Assembly (NCBI RefSeq): GCF_016900045.1
Contig: NZ_JACSNP010000010.1
Coordinates: 1 to 55,962, forward strand
From: Fusobacterium mortiferum
GTDB lineage: Bacteria > Fusobacteriota > Fusobacteriia > Fusobacteriales > Fusobacteriaceae
Reading direction: 5' to 3'
DNA: 55,962 nucleotides
Numbering within the stretch: position 1 is the first letter of the stretch; each line of letters starts with the position of its first letter. Below, in pieces: positions 36,104-45,168 of the stretch. Both the position numbers and the translations under genes were made by a program. The notes beneath the pieces were generated by a model. That model saw nothing but the letters and a program-made list of their open reading frames with translations. It did not search any database and was not told the DNA's origin.

Positions 36104-36802
36104 TTAACTCTCTATTAATTTTATTATTTTACTTTTTAATCTCACCAATTCTATATCATCTATCTCTCTAGGAAAATCCTTATCTATTTTGAAATCTAGT
36201 ATCTTCCCATCTTTTATAAGTAAAATCCTATGAGCTAATGTCAATGCTTCATCTAAATTATGAGTTACAAAAATTACTCCTATCCCTGTAGCTTTATGTA
36301 TTTTTAACAGCTCTTTATGTAATTGTCTTCTAGTAAAATAATCTAAAGCTGAAAAAGGTTCATCCATAAATAGTGTATCTGGTTCATAACTTAAAGCTCT
36401 TGCAATTGCTACTCTCTGAGCCATTCCACCAGATAATTCTTCTGGATAACTATATCTATACTCCTTTAAGCCTATCATATCCAAATAAATATCTATATCT
36501 TTAACTCTCCCATGAATAGAGATATTTTCTTCAACGTTAAACCAAGGTAACAATCTACTCTCTTGAAAGACAAATCCATATCTCCCAGATATTTCAACAC
36601 CACTAGTATTACAAAATTTTACCTCTCCAGTGATATCCCTATCTAACTTTGAAAGTATTCTCATTAAAGTTGTTTTTCCACAACCACTCTTTCCTAGAAT
36701 AATTGTTATCTCATCATTTCTTATCTCTAAATCTATATTTTCAAAAACTTTTCTTTCACCATAACTCTTAGTTAAACTCTTTAAGCTATAGATTTCTTTC
36801 AT
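36104..36802 (-). CDS. ABC transporter ATP-binding protein (SsuB/TauB-like)
   Basis: A 232-residue ATPase with Walker A LGKSGCGKTT near 35-44, LSGGMAQRVAIARAL signature, DTLFMDEPFSALD Walker B and FVTHNLDEAL switch. LPWFNVEEN is typical of the SsuB/TauB/NrtD branch. It overlaps the permease gene by 17 bases and powers uptake with it. Confidence 0.92.
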   Translation of the reverse strand: MKEIYSLKSLTKSYGERKVFENIDLEIRNDEITIILGKSGCGKTTLMRILSKLDRDITGEVKFCNTSGVEISGRYGFVFQESRLLPWFNVEENISIHGRVKDIDIYLDMIGLKEYRYSYPEELSGGMAQRVAIARALSYEPDTLFMDEPFSALDYFTRRQLHKELLKIHKATGIGVIFVTHNLDEALTLAHRILLIKDGKILDFKIDKDFPREIDDIELVRLKSKIIKLIES

Positions 36803-37550
36803 ATTTAGATCTAACTCCTCTCCTGAAATACCTATTCATTAAAAAACTAAATAGATAGTCTGTAGTTGCACCTAAAACTCCAATCGAAAGTATACCTACT
36901 ACAACCATATCTGACCTTGATATCTGTTGAGAATCCAATATTAGATAACCTATACCAGAAGAAGAAGCAATCAACTCTGCAGCGATTATAGCTCTCCAAC
37001 TATATCCCAGTCCTAATTTTAATCCTAAGAGTATATCTGATAAAGCACTTGGAAATATTATTTTCTTAAATATATCTCTCTCGTTTAAACCAAAAACTTT
37101 ACCAACCTCTATCAACTTCTTATCACAACTACTGATTCCTTTTAAGGAGTTTAAAAATATTGGAAAAAAACTAGCTAAAACTATTATCACCACTTTAGAT
37201 AACTCTCCTATTCCAAACCATAAAATTATCATCGGAACTAAAGCTAATGGTGGTATATGTCTTAAAAACTCTAAAATACCTTTAAAATACTCATATATTC
37301 CAGTTTTTAATCCAAAGATAACACCCAAAGGTATAGCTAGAAATGCTGAAATTCCAAAACCTATTGCCACTCTTTGTAAGCTTATAACTATATTTTTTAA
37401 AAGTTTTCCATTTTTTAGTAAAACAAAAAAACTCTTAATTACTCTTTCAGGAGAAGGTATTATAAAACTATTCCACAATTTTAAATATGAACCTACATAC
37501 CATATAAGTAATAGCCATACCACTATATAAAAACTTTTTCTCCTAAACAC
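36786..37550 (-). CDS. ABC transporter permease (SsuC/TauC-like)
   Basis: A 254-residue permease with about six helices. The block FLRHIPPLALVPMIILWFGIGELSKVVIIVLASFFPIFLNSLKG is characteristic of the SsuC/TauC/NrtB family. It begins at GTG (37550); the ribosome site is weak (GAGAGAG). It is the first gene of the unit. A large hairpin lies in its leader. Confidence 0.88.
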   Translation of the reverse strand: MFRRKSFYIVVWLLLIWYVGSYLKLWNSFIIPSPERVIKSFFVLLKNGKLLKNIVISLQRVAIGFGISAFLAIPLGVIFGLKTGIYEYFKGILEFLRHIPPLALVPMIILWFGIGELSKVVIIVLASFFPIFLNSLKGISSCDKKLIEVGKVFGLNERDIFKKIIFPSALSDILLGLKLGLGYSWRAIIAAELIASSSGIGYLILDSQQISRSDMVVVGILSIGVLGATTDYLFSFLMNRYFRRGVRSKYERNL

Positions 37551-37584
37551 ACTCTCTCACTTTTTCCTCTCTACTGAATGAAAT

Positions 37585-37634
37585 AACCTCTCTTCGTATT
37601 AATTTCATCACAAAATTAATAATTAAGAGAGGTT
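37585..37634. repeat. 50-base nested inverted repeat between the CARF gene and ssuC-like gene
   Basis: Outer arms AACCTCTCTT (37585-37594) and AAGAGAGGTT (37625-37634) are perfect. Nested inside are ATTAATTT (37598-37605) and AAATTAAT (37613-37620). No T run follows on the minus strand, so it is a poor intrinsic terminator. It may be a regulatory leader of the ABC unit or a 3' structure of the CARF transcript. Confidence 0.6.
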
Positions 37635-37650
37635 TATATCTTTAATTTAA

Positions 37651-38742
37651 TTATAGGAAATTTTCATTAAAATATACCATTAGAGCTTCATACTCTTTCT
37701 TCGTATCAGCAACAGTATATATATCTACCCTAAATCCTCCCATAGATGTTTTCATTTCAAGAGCTAATGTACTCTCAAAATCATCACTATCTAAGATAAA
37801 GAATTTAGATACCTTTAACTTTCTATTTGGATTATGGAATACAACTTTTAATTTATTTACGTATGGTGAAGCCTTTAATAAGCTTAACATATCATCTAAC
37901 TCTTGTGGTCTTTCTTTAATTGTTGAAGATGGAATCTCCTTTTCATTTACTGGAACATTAGTTATTCTTCTTGGTAGATATTTACAGTTTTTAACTGTTT
38001 TTAGATAGAAATCTCCCATTGCTGATAACTCAACATAAGTTTTATCTCCATCTTTTATCTCTTCAAGGAAATAAGATAATTCTAATTTTTCATTTAAGTA
38101 TTTTTCAATTTTCTCTTTTTCTAATCTTTCATTATTTGAGATAGTATTGAAGAAATCTTTGTTTTCTAAATAGTAGTTATAATCTATTTTTATAGGAAGA
38201 GGTGGAATCTCAGTAACATCTTCAAACTCTCTAAACATAAAATATGATTTTATTCCTAAAATTTGTGCCATAAGACTTACCATAAATATCTCTGCTGTAT
38301 ATCCTCCAACAGTACATACAGCTATATTATATTTATTGCCTACTTGCTCTACTATATCTCCAACTTCTTCAACAAGATTTCTTAATCCCTTCGTTCTAAA
38401 TTCATCAGGATTTCTCTTATTCATTTTTTCAACTGCTTTTCTAGTAACTCTTCTTACTATCCCTTTACTTAGGAAAAACTCTTCTAGTACTTCTCCTGCT
38501 AATCTTCCATTTACAGTGTCATGAGTTATCATAAATAGGTGTCTTCCTGAGAAGATATCCTTTTCTCTTAGATTTTCTACAGCTATAATTTCAGACCCAA
38601 ATCTTTTATCTCTTAGGTCTACCATACTCTCTTTTTCATAATAGCTTAAAATATCATCCTTAGTGATATTTGTTTTCTCTGGGTTATGTTCAATATAATT
38701 CTCTATTAAACTTGTTCCAACTGTAATTATTAAATTATCCAA
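37651..38742 (-). CDS. CARF-domain protein (APE2256/Csx1-like), possible CARF-wHTH-RelE effector
   Basis: A 363-residue protein. The N-terminal domain (1-190) has the CARF hallmarks of the APE2256/TIGR02619 family: LIITVGTSLIEN (4-15), an acidic/basic middle with MITHDTVNGRLAGE, and AVCTVGGYTAEIFM...LGIKSYFMF (141-170), ending EIPPLPI (178-184). CARF domains bind cyclic oligoadenylates made by type III CRISPR systems. Residues about 195-250 (ending YVELSAMGDFYLK) look like a winged helix. The last 100 residues may be RelE-like (helix ELDDMLSLLKASPYVNKLK, then GGFRVDIYTV at 335-344), as in Cami1, but this is not certain. It starts with TTG after AGGGGG, in its own transcription unit; no cas gene is nearby. 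Confidence 0.72.
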   Translation of the reverse strand: MDNLIITVGTSLIENYIEHNPEKTNITKDDILSYYEKESMVDLRDKRFGSEIIAVENLREKDIFSGRHLFMITHDTVNGRLAGEVLEEFFLSKGIVRRVTRKAVEKMNKRNPDEFRTKGLRNLVEEVGDIVEQVGNKYNIAVCTVGGYTAEIFMVSLMAQILGIKSYFMFREFEDVTEIPPLPIKIDYNYYLENKDFFNTISNNERLEKEKIEKYLNEKLELSYFLEEIKDGDKTYVELSAMGDFYLKTVKNCKYLPRRITNVPVNEKEIPSSTIKERPQELDDMLSLLKASPYVNKLKVVFHNPNRKLKVSKFFILDSDDFESTLALEMKTSMGGFRVDIYTVADTKKEYEALMVYFNENFL

Positions 38743-38789
38743 TTTGTTTTCCCCCTATCTTTGATAAAAATTCTCTCTCTATATAACTA

Positions 38790-38818
38790 TTATTACCTTT
38801 AAATCGGGGTTTTGTCAA
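38790..38818 (-). promoter_or_regulatory. Promoter of the CARF gene
   Basis: Minus strand: consensus TTGACA (38813-38818), 17-base spacer containing an unusual CCCC, TAATAA (38790-38795). It lies about 48 bases before the TTG start and just after the mgtC terminator, so the gene is transcribed independently. Confidence 0.65.
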
Positions 38819-38835
38819 TCTTTATTTTTCTCAAT

Positions 38836-38869
38836 ATAAAAAAGAAGTGACATTTTTTATCACCTCTTT
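38836..38869 (-). terminator. Terminator after the mgtC-like gene
   Basis: On the minus strand AAAGAGGTGA pairs with TCACTTCTTT (one G-T), followed by TTT-rich sequence. Confidence 0.75.
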
Positions 38870-38877
38870 ATTTTTTA

Positions 38878-39588
38878 CTATGGAATTTGAATTTGAGAGA
38901 TATGGCTGTATGTTGAAAGCTCTGACATAACATCTAAAATATCTGTTTGTTTTCCCATAATTAAAGTATACTCTATCATATTTCCATCTGTATTTTTTTC
39001 TACATTCTTTATTTTAATATTATTTTCATTAAAAAAATTATAATTTTTCATTAATGCTTCAGAAAAATCTATATCTTGATTAAATCGAACTAATAATTTT
39101 GCTATATGTTTATTCTCTATCCAATAACGTTCTAATTTCTTCAAAGTTACAAGAACAATTATTACAGCTATTCCAGATGGAACAGCTAGATAATAAAATC
39201 CCCATCCTATGCTAAGCCCTAAACACCCAGTAGCCCATATTGAAGCTGCTGTAGTAAGACCACCTATAACTCCTTTATCTCTCATTATTGTTCCAGCACC
39301 TAAAAATCCTATTCCACTTACTACCTGAGCTCCTATTCGCCCTAAATCTGTTTTCATAACTTGAGTAGCTTCTGGAAAAGCTATTGCATAATTATGAAGA
39401 TTTATTCTCAATTGATCTTGAATCATAGAAACTATTGTAGCTCCAAGACAAACCAGTATATGAGTTCTAAAACCAGCAGGTCTATTATGTTGCCCTCTTT
39501 CATATCCTATCATCCCACCTATAACAATTGCCATAAAAATTCTAAGGATAATCTCATATATTGTAAGTGAATTTGTAAAACTACTCAT
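38878..39588 (-). CDS. MgtC/SapB family membrane protein
   Basis: A 236-residue protein with four or five N-terminal helices and a C-terminal ACT-like soluble domain (about 145-236). GGMIGYERGQHNRPAGFRTHILVCLGATIVSMI and RIGAQVVSGIGFLGAGTIMRDKGVIGGLTTAASIWATGCLGL are the family signature. MgtC proteins act in magnesium limitation and membrane-potential control in some bacteria. It overlaps the glycerophosphodiesterase gene by eight bases. Confidence 0.92.
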   Translation of the reverse strand: MSSFTNSLTIYEIILRIFMAIVIGGMIGYERGQHNRPAGFRTHILVCLGATIVSMIQDQLRINLHNYAIAFPEATQVMKTDLGRIGAQVVSGIGFLGAGTIMRDKGVIGGLTTAASIWATGCLGLSIGWGFYYLAVPSGIAVIIVLVTLKKLERYWIENKHIAKLLVRFNQDIDFSEALMKNYNFFNENNIKIKNVEKNTDGNMIEYTLIMGKQTDILDVMSELSTYSHISQIQIP

Positions 39589-40321
39589 TAGTCTCTCCTT
39601 GATACTCTTTCTTTATTTCTTGAGCTAACTCGGGATAGTTAGTAATTATCACATCAATATTATTTGAATAAAGATATCTCATATCCTCTTCTAAATTTAC
39701 TGTCCAAGTATTAATCTCTAGATTATACTTCTTTAATTCTTTAATAACATCTGGTACAAGATTATTAAATCTTGGATGATAGCATTGTACTCCATGAGAG
39801 TGAGTATATTTTCCTGCATCTATTATCCAATCTTCTGATAAAAATCCATACTTCAATTGTGGAGCTATCTTTTTCATTCTCATTACAGAAAAATGATTAA
39901 AACTAGATATTATCACTTTTTCCTCTAAGTTATACTCCTTTATTAGCTCCCATACCTTTTCCTCTATTCCTAAATACTCATTTATTCCTGTTTTTAACTC
40001 TACATTTGTAACTATATCATAATCTTTTACCAGTTGAAAATACTCTCTCAATGTAGGGATTTTATTAAATCCTAAATCTTTAAATTTGAACGAAGCATCA
40101 AATCTTTCTAACTCCTCGTAGGTATAATCTACAACAAAACCTTTTCCTGTTGTCGTTCTATCTATAGTTTCATCATGAATAATTACTACCTCTCCATCCT
40201 TTGTTAGTTGAACATCTAGTTCAATCCCATCTACTCCACACTCTAGGGCTTTTTTAAAAGCTATCATTGTATTTTCTGGATATTTTCCACTGTATCCTCT
40301 ATGGGCAAAAATTTTACACAT
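39581..40321 (-). CDS. glpQ: Glycerophosphodiester phosphodiesterase
   Basis: A 246-residue cytoplasmic GDPD (no signal peptide, UgpQ-like). FAHRGYSGKYPENTMIAF (His and Arg of the active site near 6-8), DGIELDVQLTKDGEVVIIHDE (acidic metal ligands and second His) and IPTLREYF are diagnostic. It hydrolyses glycerophosphodiesters to glycerol-3-phosphate and an alcohol. AGGAGG precedes the ATG. Together with the mgtC-like gene it follows a promoter and structured RNA at 40354-40473. Confidence 0.92.
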   Translation of the reverse strand: MCKIFAHRGYSGKYPENTMIAFKKALECGVDGIELDVQLTKDGEVVIIHDETIDRTTTGKGFVVDYTYEELERFDASFKFKDLGFNKIPTLREYFQLVKDYDIVTNVELKTGINEYLGIEEKVWELIKEYNLEEKVIISSFNHFSVMRMKKIAPQLKYGFLSEDWIIDAGKYTHSHGVQCYHPRFNNLVPDVIKELKKYNLEINTWTVNLEEDMRYLYSNNIDVIITNYPELAQEIKKEYQGETNE

Positions 40322-40353
40322 AATATATCTTCCTCCTATTTTCTAGTCCTTAT

Positions 40354-40437
40354 AAAAAAAAGCTAGAATATACTAAAGACATCATTCCAAATTACTTGGA
40401 ATTTCAGCCTCGCCATATCTCCTAGCCTAATTTTTTC
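40354..40437 (-). ncRNA. Structured leader or small RNA upstream of glpQ-mgtC
   Basis: Minus strand: an outer stem GCTAGGA (40420-40426) pairs with TTCTAGC (40362-40368, one G-T), enclosing a hairpin ATTCCAA-GTAAT-TTGGAAT (40384-40402), and is followed by eight T residues (40354-40361). A promoter sits directly upstream. It could be a riboswitch-like attenuator for glpQ-mgtC or a roughly 80-nt small RNA. I could not match it to a known riboswitch class. Confidence 0.55.
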
Positions 40438-40443
40438 AAATAT

Positions 40444-40473
40444 ACTATACTATTTTTTATGTTAACTTGTCAA
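40444..40473 (-). promoter_or_regulatory. Promoter for the structured RNA and glpQ-mgtC
   Basis: Minus strand: consensus TTGACA (40468-40473), 18-base spacer, TATAGT (40444-40449). It lies between the groEL 3' end and the structured RNA. Confidence 0.72.
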
Positions 40474-40521
40474 TTATTTTTTCTATTTTAACACTATTTT
40501 CACGTTATTTTTACACTTTTA

Positions 40522-42156
<1,635 letters not shown>

Positions 42157-42426
42157 TTACTCAATAACAGCTAATACATCTTCTATATTTAAAACTATAT
42201 ATTTTTCCTCTCCATCTTTTATCTCAGTTCCAGAGAATTTTGAGTAAACTACTCTCTCTCCAACCTTTATATCCTCTAATTTTTCACCTTTTCCAACTGC
42301 AATTACTTCAGCTATATTAGGTCTCTCTTTCTCTCCTGCTCCTGGAAGAATAATTCCACTTGCTGTTTTTTCCTCTACTTTAACTGGTTTTACTAAAACT
42401 CTCTCTCCAATAGGTCTTATTTTCAT
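42157..42426 (-). CDS. groES: Co-chaperonin GroES
   Basis: An 89-residue co-chaperonin. It has KIRPIGERVLVKP at the start, the mobile loop ASGIILPGAGEKERPN near 22-37 and VGERVVYSKFSGTEIK near the C-terminus. It caps the GroEL ring. The gene is first in the groES-groEL operon under a CIRCE element, 18 bases ahead of groEL. Confidence 0.98.
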   Translation of the reverse strand: MKIRPIGERVLVKPVKVEEKTASGIILPGAGEKERPNIAEVIAVGKGEKLEDIKVGERVVYSKFSGTEIKDGEEKYIVLNIEDVLAVIE

Positions 42427-42446
42427 GTCCTATCCCTCCATTTTTA

Positions 42447-42473
42447 TTAGCACTCTTTTGCTACGAGTGCTAT
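42447..42473 (-). promoter_or_regulatory. CIRCE element (HrcA operator) of groES-groEL
   Basis: TTAGCACTC-N9-GAGTGCTAT matches the CIRCE consensus (TTAGCACTC-N9-GAGTGCTAA) with one terminal mismatch. It lies in the groES 5' leader, downstream of the promoter, where HrcA represses in many bacteria. Confidence 0.92.
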
Positions 42474-42487
42474 TTTTACACACTAAT

Positions 42488-42516
42488 ATATTAAATCATT
42501 TATCCCCAACTGTCAA
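42488..42516 (-). promoter_or_regulatory. groES-groEL promoter
   Basis: Minus strand: TTGACA (42511-42516), 17-base spacer, TAATAT (42488-42493), just upstream of the CIRCE element. Confidence 0.8.
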
Positions 42517-42536
42517 TAGTTTTTTAATATTTTTTA

Positions 42537-42565
42537 TTGTCTTTTTTCATTATCATTGATAGAAT
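42537..42565 (+). promoter_or_regulatory. Promoter of the MATE gene
   Basis: TTGTCT (42537-42542), 17-base spacer, TAGAAT (42560-42565), with a short leader before 42592. Confidence 0.5.
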
Positions 42566-42591
42566 ATATAGAGTATTGGGGAGGTGCTTCT

Positions 42592-43953
42592 ATGCAAGAA
42601 AATATTAATACAAAAATAAATTTAAAAGAGTTTTATAAAACATTTTTAGCAATTGGAATTCCACTTATGATTCAACAACTAGTTTCCTCATCTCTTAACT
42701 TTATTGACAATCTTATGATTGGAAGATTAGGAACTGATTATATCGCTGCTGTAGGTTTTGCTAATAGTGTCTATAGGATTTTAGACCTTATAATATTTGG
42801 AATATGTAGTGGAATGGGCGTTTTTATAGCTCAATATTATGGAAAAAGAAATTTTGAACTCATCAGAAAAATACTGGGGTTAATGGTTAGATGTGCATTT
42901 GGAGTAGCTATCATATTTGCTATTGTAGCTTATTTTAAAGCTGATTTTATAATAGGAATTTTCTCTAAAGATCCAGAGGTTTTGAGAATAGGAACATCTT
43001 ACCTATGTACAGTTGTTCTATGTTATCTTTTTTACTCTATATCCTCTAGTATGGGATTTTCTCTACGTGCTATGGGACTTACTAAGTTTCCTATGATTTC
43101 AGCCTCTATTGGAGTGGTTACAAATACATTTTTTAACTACTGTTTAATTTATGGAAATTTTGGTTTTCCTAGATTAGAGGAAAAAGGAGCGGCTATAGCT
43201 ACTGTCATAGCTAGATTTGTTGAGATGTGTATTATTTTAACTATTATCTATAAAAAAGATTTTAATCTTAAAGGGAAATTAGATTCATATTTTCACATTC
43301 CAAAAAATCTTATAAAAGAGATAGTAAAAATCTCATCACCTGTAGTTTTTACTGAGATGCTTTGGATATTTGGAATTATCTCTCTTTCTGTTGCATATGC
43401 AAAACTTGGAACTGTTCAATCTGCCTGTGTACAGATAGCAGATATCGTTGCAGCTATCTCTGCTATTTTATTTATGGGGATATCCAATGCTGCCTCTGTA
43501 ATAATAGGTCATACAATTGGAGAGGGGAATAAGGAAAAAGTTATAGTCTACTCTAAACAAATTATTTTAGTAGCCTTTGGTATGGCTGGTTTCAGTTTTA
43601 TTGTGGTTCAACTACTTACTAACAATATCATATCACTTTATAAACTTTCTCCAGATATTGCTCTTCTAGCCGAAAAAACGTTAAGGGTATATGGAGTATT
43701 TGTCTTCTTTAAAATGGTAAACTGGGCTATTTTAATTGGACTATTTAGAGCTGGAGGAGATACTAAGGTTGCCTTTTATCTAGATATACTTCCACTTTGG
43801 TTCTATGGTGTGCCTCTAGCTTTCATAGGAGCATACTTTAAAGTTCCTATTTATATTTTAATTGGACTTGCTGAATCTTGTGAAGTTATTAAACTCATCT
43901 TTGCTTTCTGGAGATACAAGACTTTACGTTGGATAAAAGATGTAACAGTATAA
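42592..43953 (+). CDS. MATE family efflux transporter
   Basis: A 453-residue protein with twelve predicted helices in two six-helix halves, typical of cation-coupled multidrug/toxic-compound pumps (NorM/MepA type). IGIPLMIQQLVSSSLNFIDNLMIGRLG near the N-terminus and GLFRAGGDTKVAFYLDILPLWFYGVPLAF near the C-terminus are family blocks. ATG 42592 follows GGGGAGG; the upstream start 42556 lacks such a site. Confidence 0.9.
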   Translation: MQENINTKINLKEFYKTFLAIGIPLMIQQLVSSSLNFIDNLMIGRLGTDYIAAVGFANSVYRILDLIIFGICSGMGVFIAQYYGKRNFELIRKILGLMVRCAFGVAIIFAIVAYFKADFIIGIFSKDPEVLRIGTSYLCTVVLCYLFYSISSSMGFSLRAMGLTKFPMISASIGVVTNTFFNYCLIYGNFGFPRLEEKGAAIATVIARFVEMCIILTIIYKKDFNLKGKLDSYFHIPKNLIKEIVKISSPVVFTEMLWIFGIISLSVAYAKLGTVQSACVQIADIVAAISAILFMGISNAASVIIGHTIGEGNKEKVIVYSKQIILVAFGMAGFSFIVVQLLTNNIISLYKLSPDIALLAEKTLRVYGVFVFFKMVNWAILIGLFRAGGDTKVAFYLDILPLWFYGVPLAFIGAYFKVPIYILIGLAESCEVIKLIFAFWRYKTLRWIKDVTV

Positions 43954-43963
43954 TTTTTATATT

Positions 43964-44005
43964 AAAAACTCCCTCTCTTAGAATTTAAGAGAGGGAGTTT
44001 TTTTA
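43964..44005. terminator. Bidirectional terminator between the MATE and queD-like genes
   Basis: AAAAACTCCCTCTCTT pairs with AAGAGAGGGAGTTTTT over a 7-base loop and has T runs in both directions. Confidence 0.9.
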
Positions 44006-44036
44006 TATTTAGTATATAGTAAAAAATTTTTAAATA

Positions 44037-44603
44037 CTATCTTTTCTTATATCCACACTTTGGACAAACTCCATTTTCATCTAATGAAATTCCACAAAGA
44101 GGACAACGGTCTATATTATTCTTAGTAGTAAACTCTGCAGAAGCTGCATTTACACCACTAGTAAAAGTTATTTTAGCAATATTTAATTTATCTTTTAATA
44201 AGTCATAAACAATTTTAATCATTCCTTCAACTGTTAAAGTTTCTTTAGTAACAACTAAACGAGCGTCAGGATATGCAGTTGCTAAGTCAGTCTTAAAAGC
44301 AGGACCTTTCATAACGTTTTGAGGAGCCCCATCTTTTATCCCAGTTTCCTCATAAACTTTTAAAATAGCAGGTAAAAGAGGATCATCTTCTCTCAAAATA
44401 AGAGAGTGGTCAAAATTCTTCAATACTTCCCAAGCTGTTTTTTGAATTTCATTACAAGGGAATACCATATTTACACCTTCATTTATAGAATCTTCTACTT
44501 CTATTGTTAAAACTCCAGTATGTCCATGTAAATATTGAGCTTCTCCTCTAAACTTATAAAATCTGTGTGCATATTGTAAATCAAAACTTGTAATACTTCT
44601 CAT
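44037..44603 (-). CDS. QueD/PTPS-family protein lacking the catalytic Cys, with C-terminal zinc ribbon
   Basis: A 188-residue protein of the 6-pyruvoyl-tetrahydropterin/6-carboxytetrahydropterin synthase fold. Zinc ligands are His 13 (YAHRF), His 26 and His 28 (LHGHTG). In QueD a Cys lies four residues before the first HGH histidine; here that position is Ala 22, next to Glu 21. Residues 167-183 add a zinc ribbon (CPLC...CPKC). QueD makes the queuosine precursor; loss of the Cys suggests another pterin reaction or inactivity. Its promoter carries Fur/Zur-like boxes. Confidence 0.8.
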   Translation of the reverse strand: MRSITSFDLQYAHRFYKFRGEAQYLHGHTGVLTIEVEDSINEGVNMVFPCNEIQKTAWEVLKNFDHSLILREDDPLLPAILKVYEETGIKDGAPQNVMKGPAFKTDLATAYPDARLVVTKETLTVEGMIKIVYDLLKDKLNIAKITFTSGVNAASAEFTTKNNIDRCPLCGISLDENGVCPKCGYKKR

Positions 44604-44631
44604 AATTTTACCTCCTTAAATTAACTATCTT

Positions 44632-44707
44632 TATTCTTATAAGAATATATTACCACATTTTTAATTATTTGTCAATTGTAATTATTTTTATTTTGTAATA
44701 ATTACAA
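44632..44707 (-). promoter_or_regulatory. queD-like promoter with Fur/Zur-type 7-1-7 box and a 16-bp palindrome
   Basis: Minus strand: TTGACA (44670-44675), 17-base spacer, TAATAT (44647-44652). A perfect 7-1-7 box TTGTAATAATTACAA lies at 44693-44707, with a degenerate second half-box at 44676-44686 abutting the -35. A perfect 16-bp palindrome TATTCTTATAAGAATA (44632-44647) overlaps the -10 edge and start region. The 7-1-7 box is two symmetric changes from the B. subtilis Zur box. Confidence 0.6.
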
Positions 44708-44767
44708 TAATATGGTATTAAGTCTTGATTTTACTTTGTTTATTAAAAATTTATCTTTTATACTTTA

Positions 44768-44956
44768 TTACTTTTGAAAAAATTTATTTAAAAACTCCTT
44801 CTTTTCTCTTACAAAAAGTTTTCCTTCTACCTCCTTGCAAATATAAACTATCACTATTAATCCATCTCTTTCATTAGTACAATCAATAGCCTCTTTTATC
44901 ACTTCGTACTCTCTTCCATTTTTTTTATTAATCCAAATTGAATTCTCTTTTATCAT
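44768..44956 (-). CDS. Small DUF1653-like protein
   Basis: A 62-residue protein. The pattern GREYEVIKEAIDCTNERDG followed by GKLFVREKKEFLNKF resembles DUF1653 (YRHxKGxLYEVLG...LWVRPLxMF). No membrane segment or signal peptide. A strong AGGAGGAG site 8 bases before the ATG supports it as real. Function unknown; similarity to DUF1653 is by eye only. Confidence 0.65.
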   Translation of the reverse strand: MIKENSIWINKKNGREYEVIKEAIDCTNERDGLIVIVYICKEVEGKLFVREKKEFLNKFFQK

Positions 44957-45101
44957 CAGCTTTTCTCCTCCTGTGATTTTAATAAATTTTTATTTTATTA
45001 TAGATTAATTTAACATATATTAATGTTTTATTTTTAATATAAATCTTTATTTTTTATACTATATATTATATAGTATTTTTGTAAAAAAATCTAAAAATAT
45101 A

Positions 45102-45130
45102 TTGATATATATTGGTAAAAACTGTATAAT
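45102..45130 (+). promoter_or_regulatory. mscS promoter
   Basis: TTGATA (45102-45107), 17-base spacer, TATAAT (45125-45130). The rest of the 212-base gap before it is AT-rich with no gene seen. Confidence 0.7.
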
Positions 45131-45168
45131 ATATAAATGTAATAATTAATTTTTAAAGGAGAGTTTAA

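Noticed and set aside
37551-38900. CRISPR array or cas genes near the CARF gene
   Set aside because: No regularly spaced direct repeats and no Cas-like open frames were found here or elsewhere in the window.
40354-40437. Fluoride, preQ1, M-box or purine riboswitch
   Set aside because: The short GGAGAT and TGATG stretches suggested the fluoride class, but the required P1 pairing and pseudoknot bases are absent; the other classes differ in length or core motifs.
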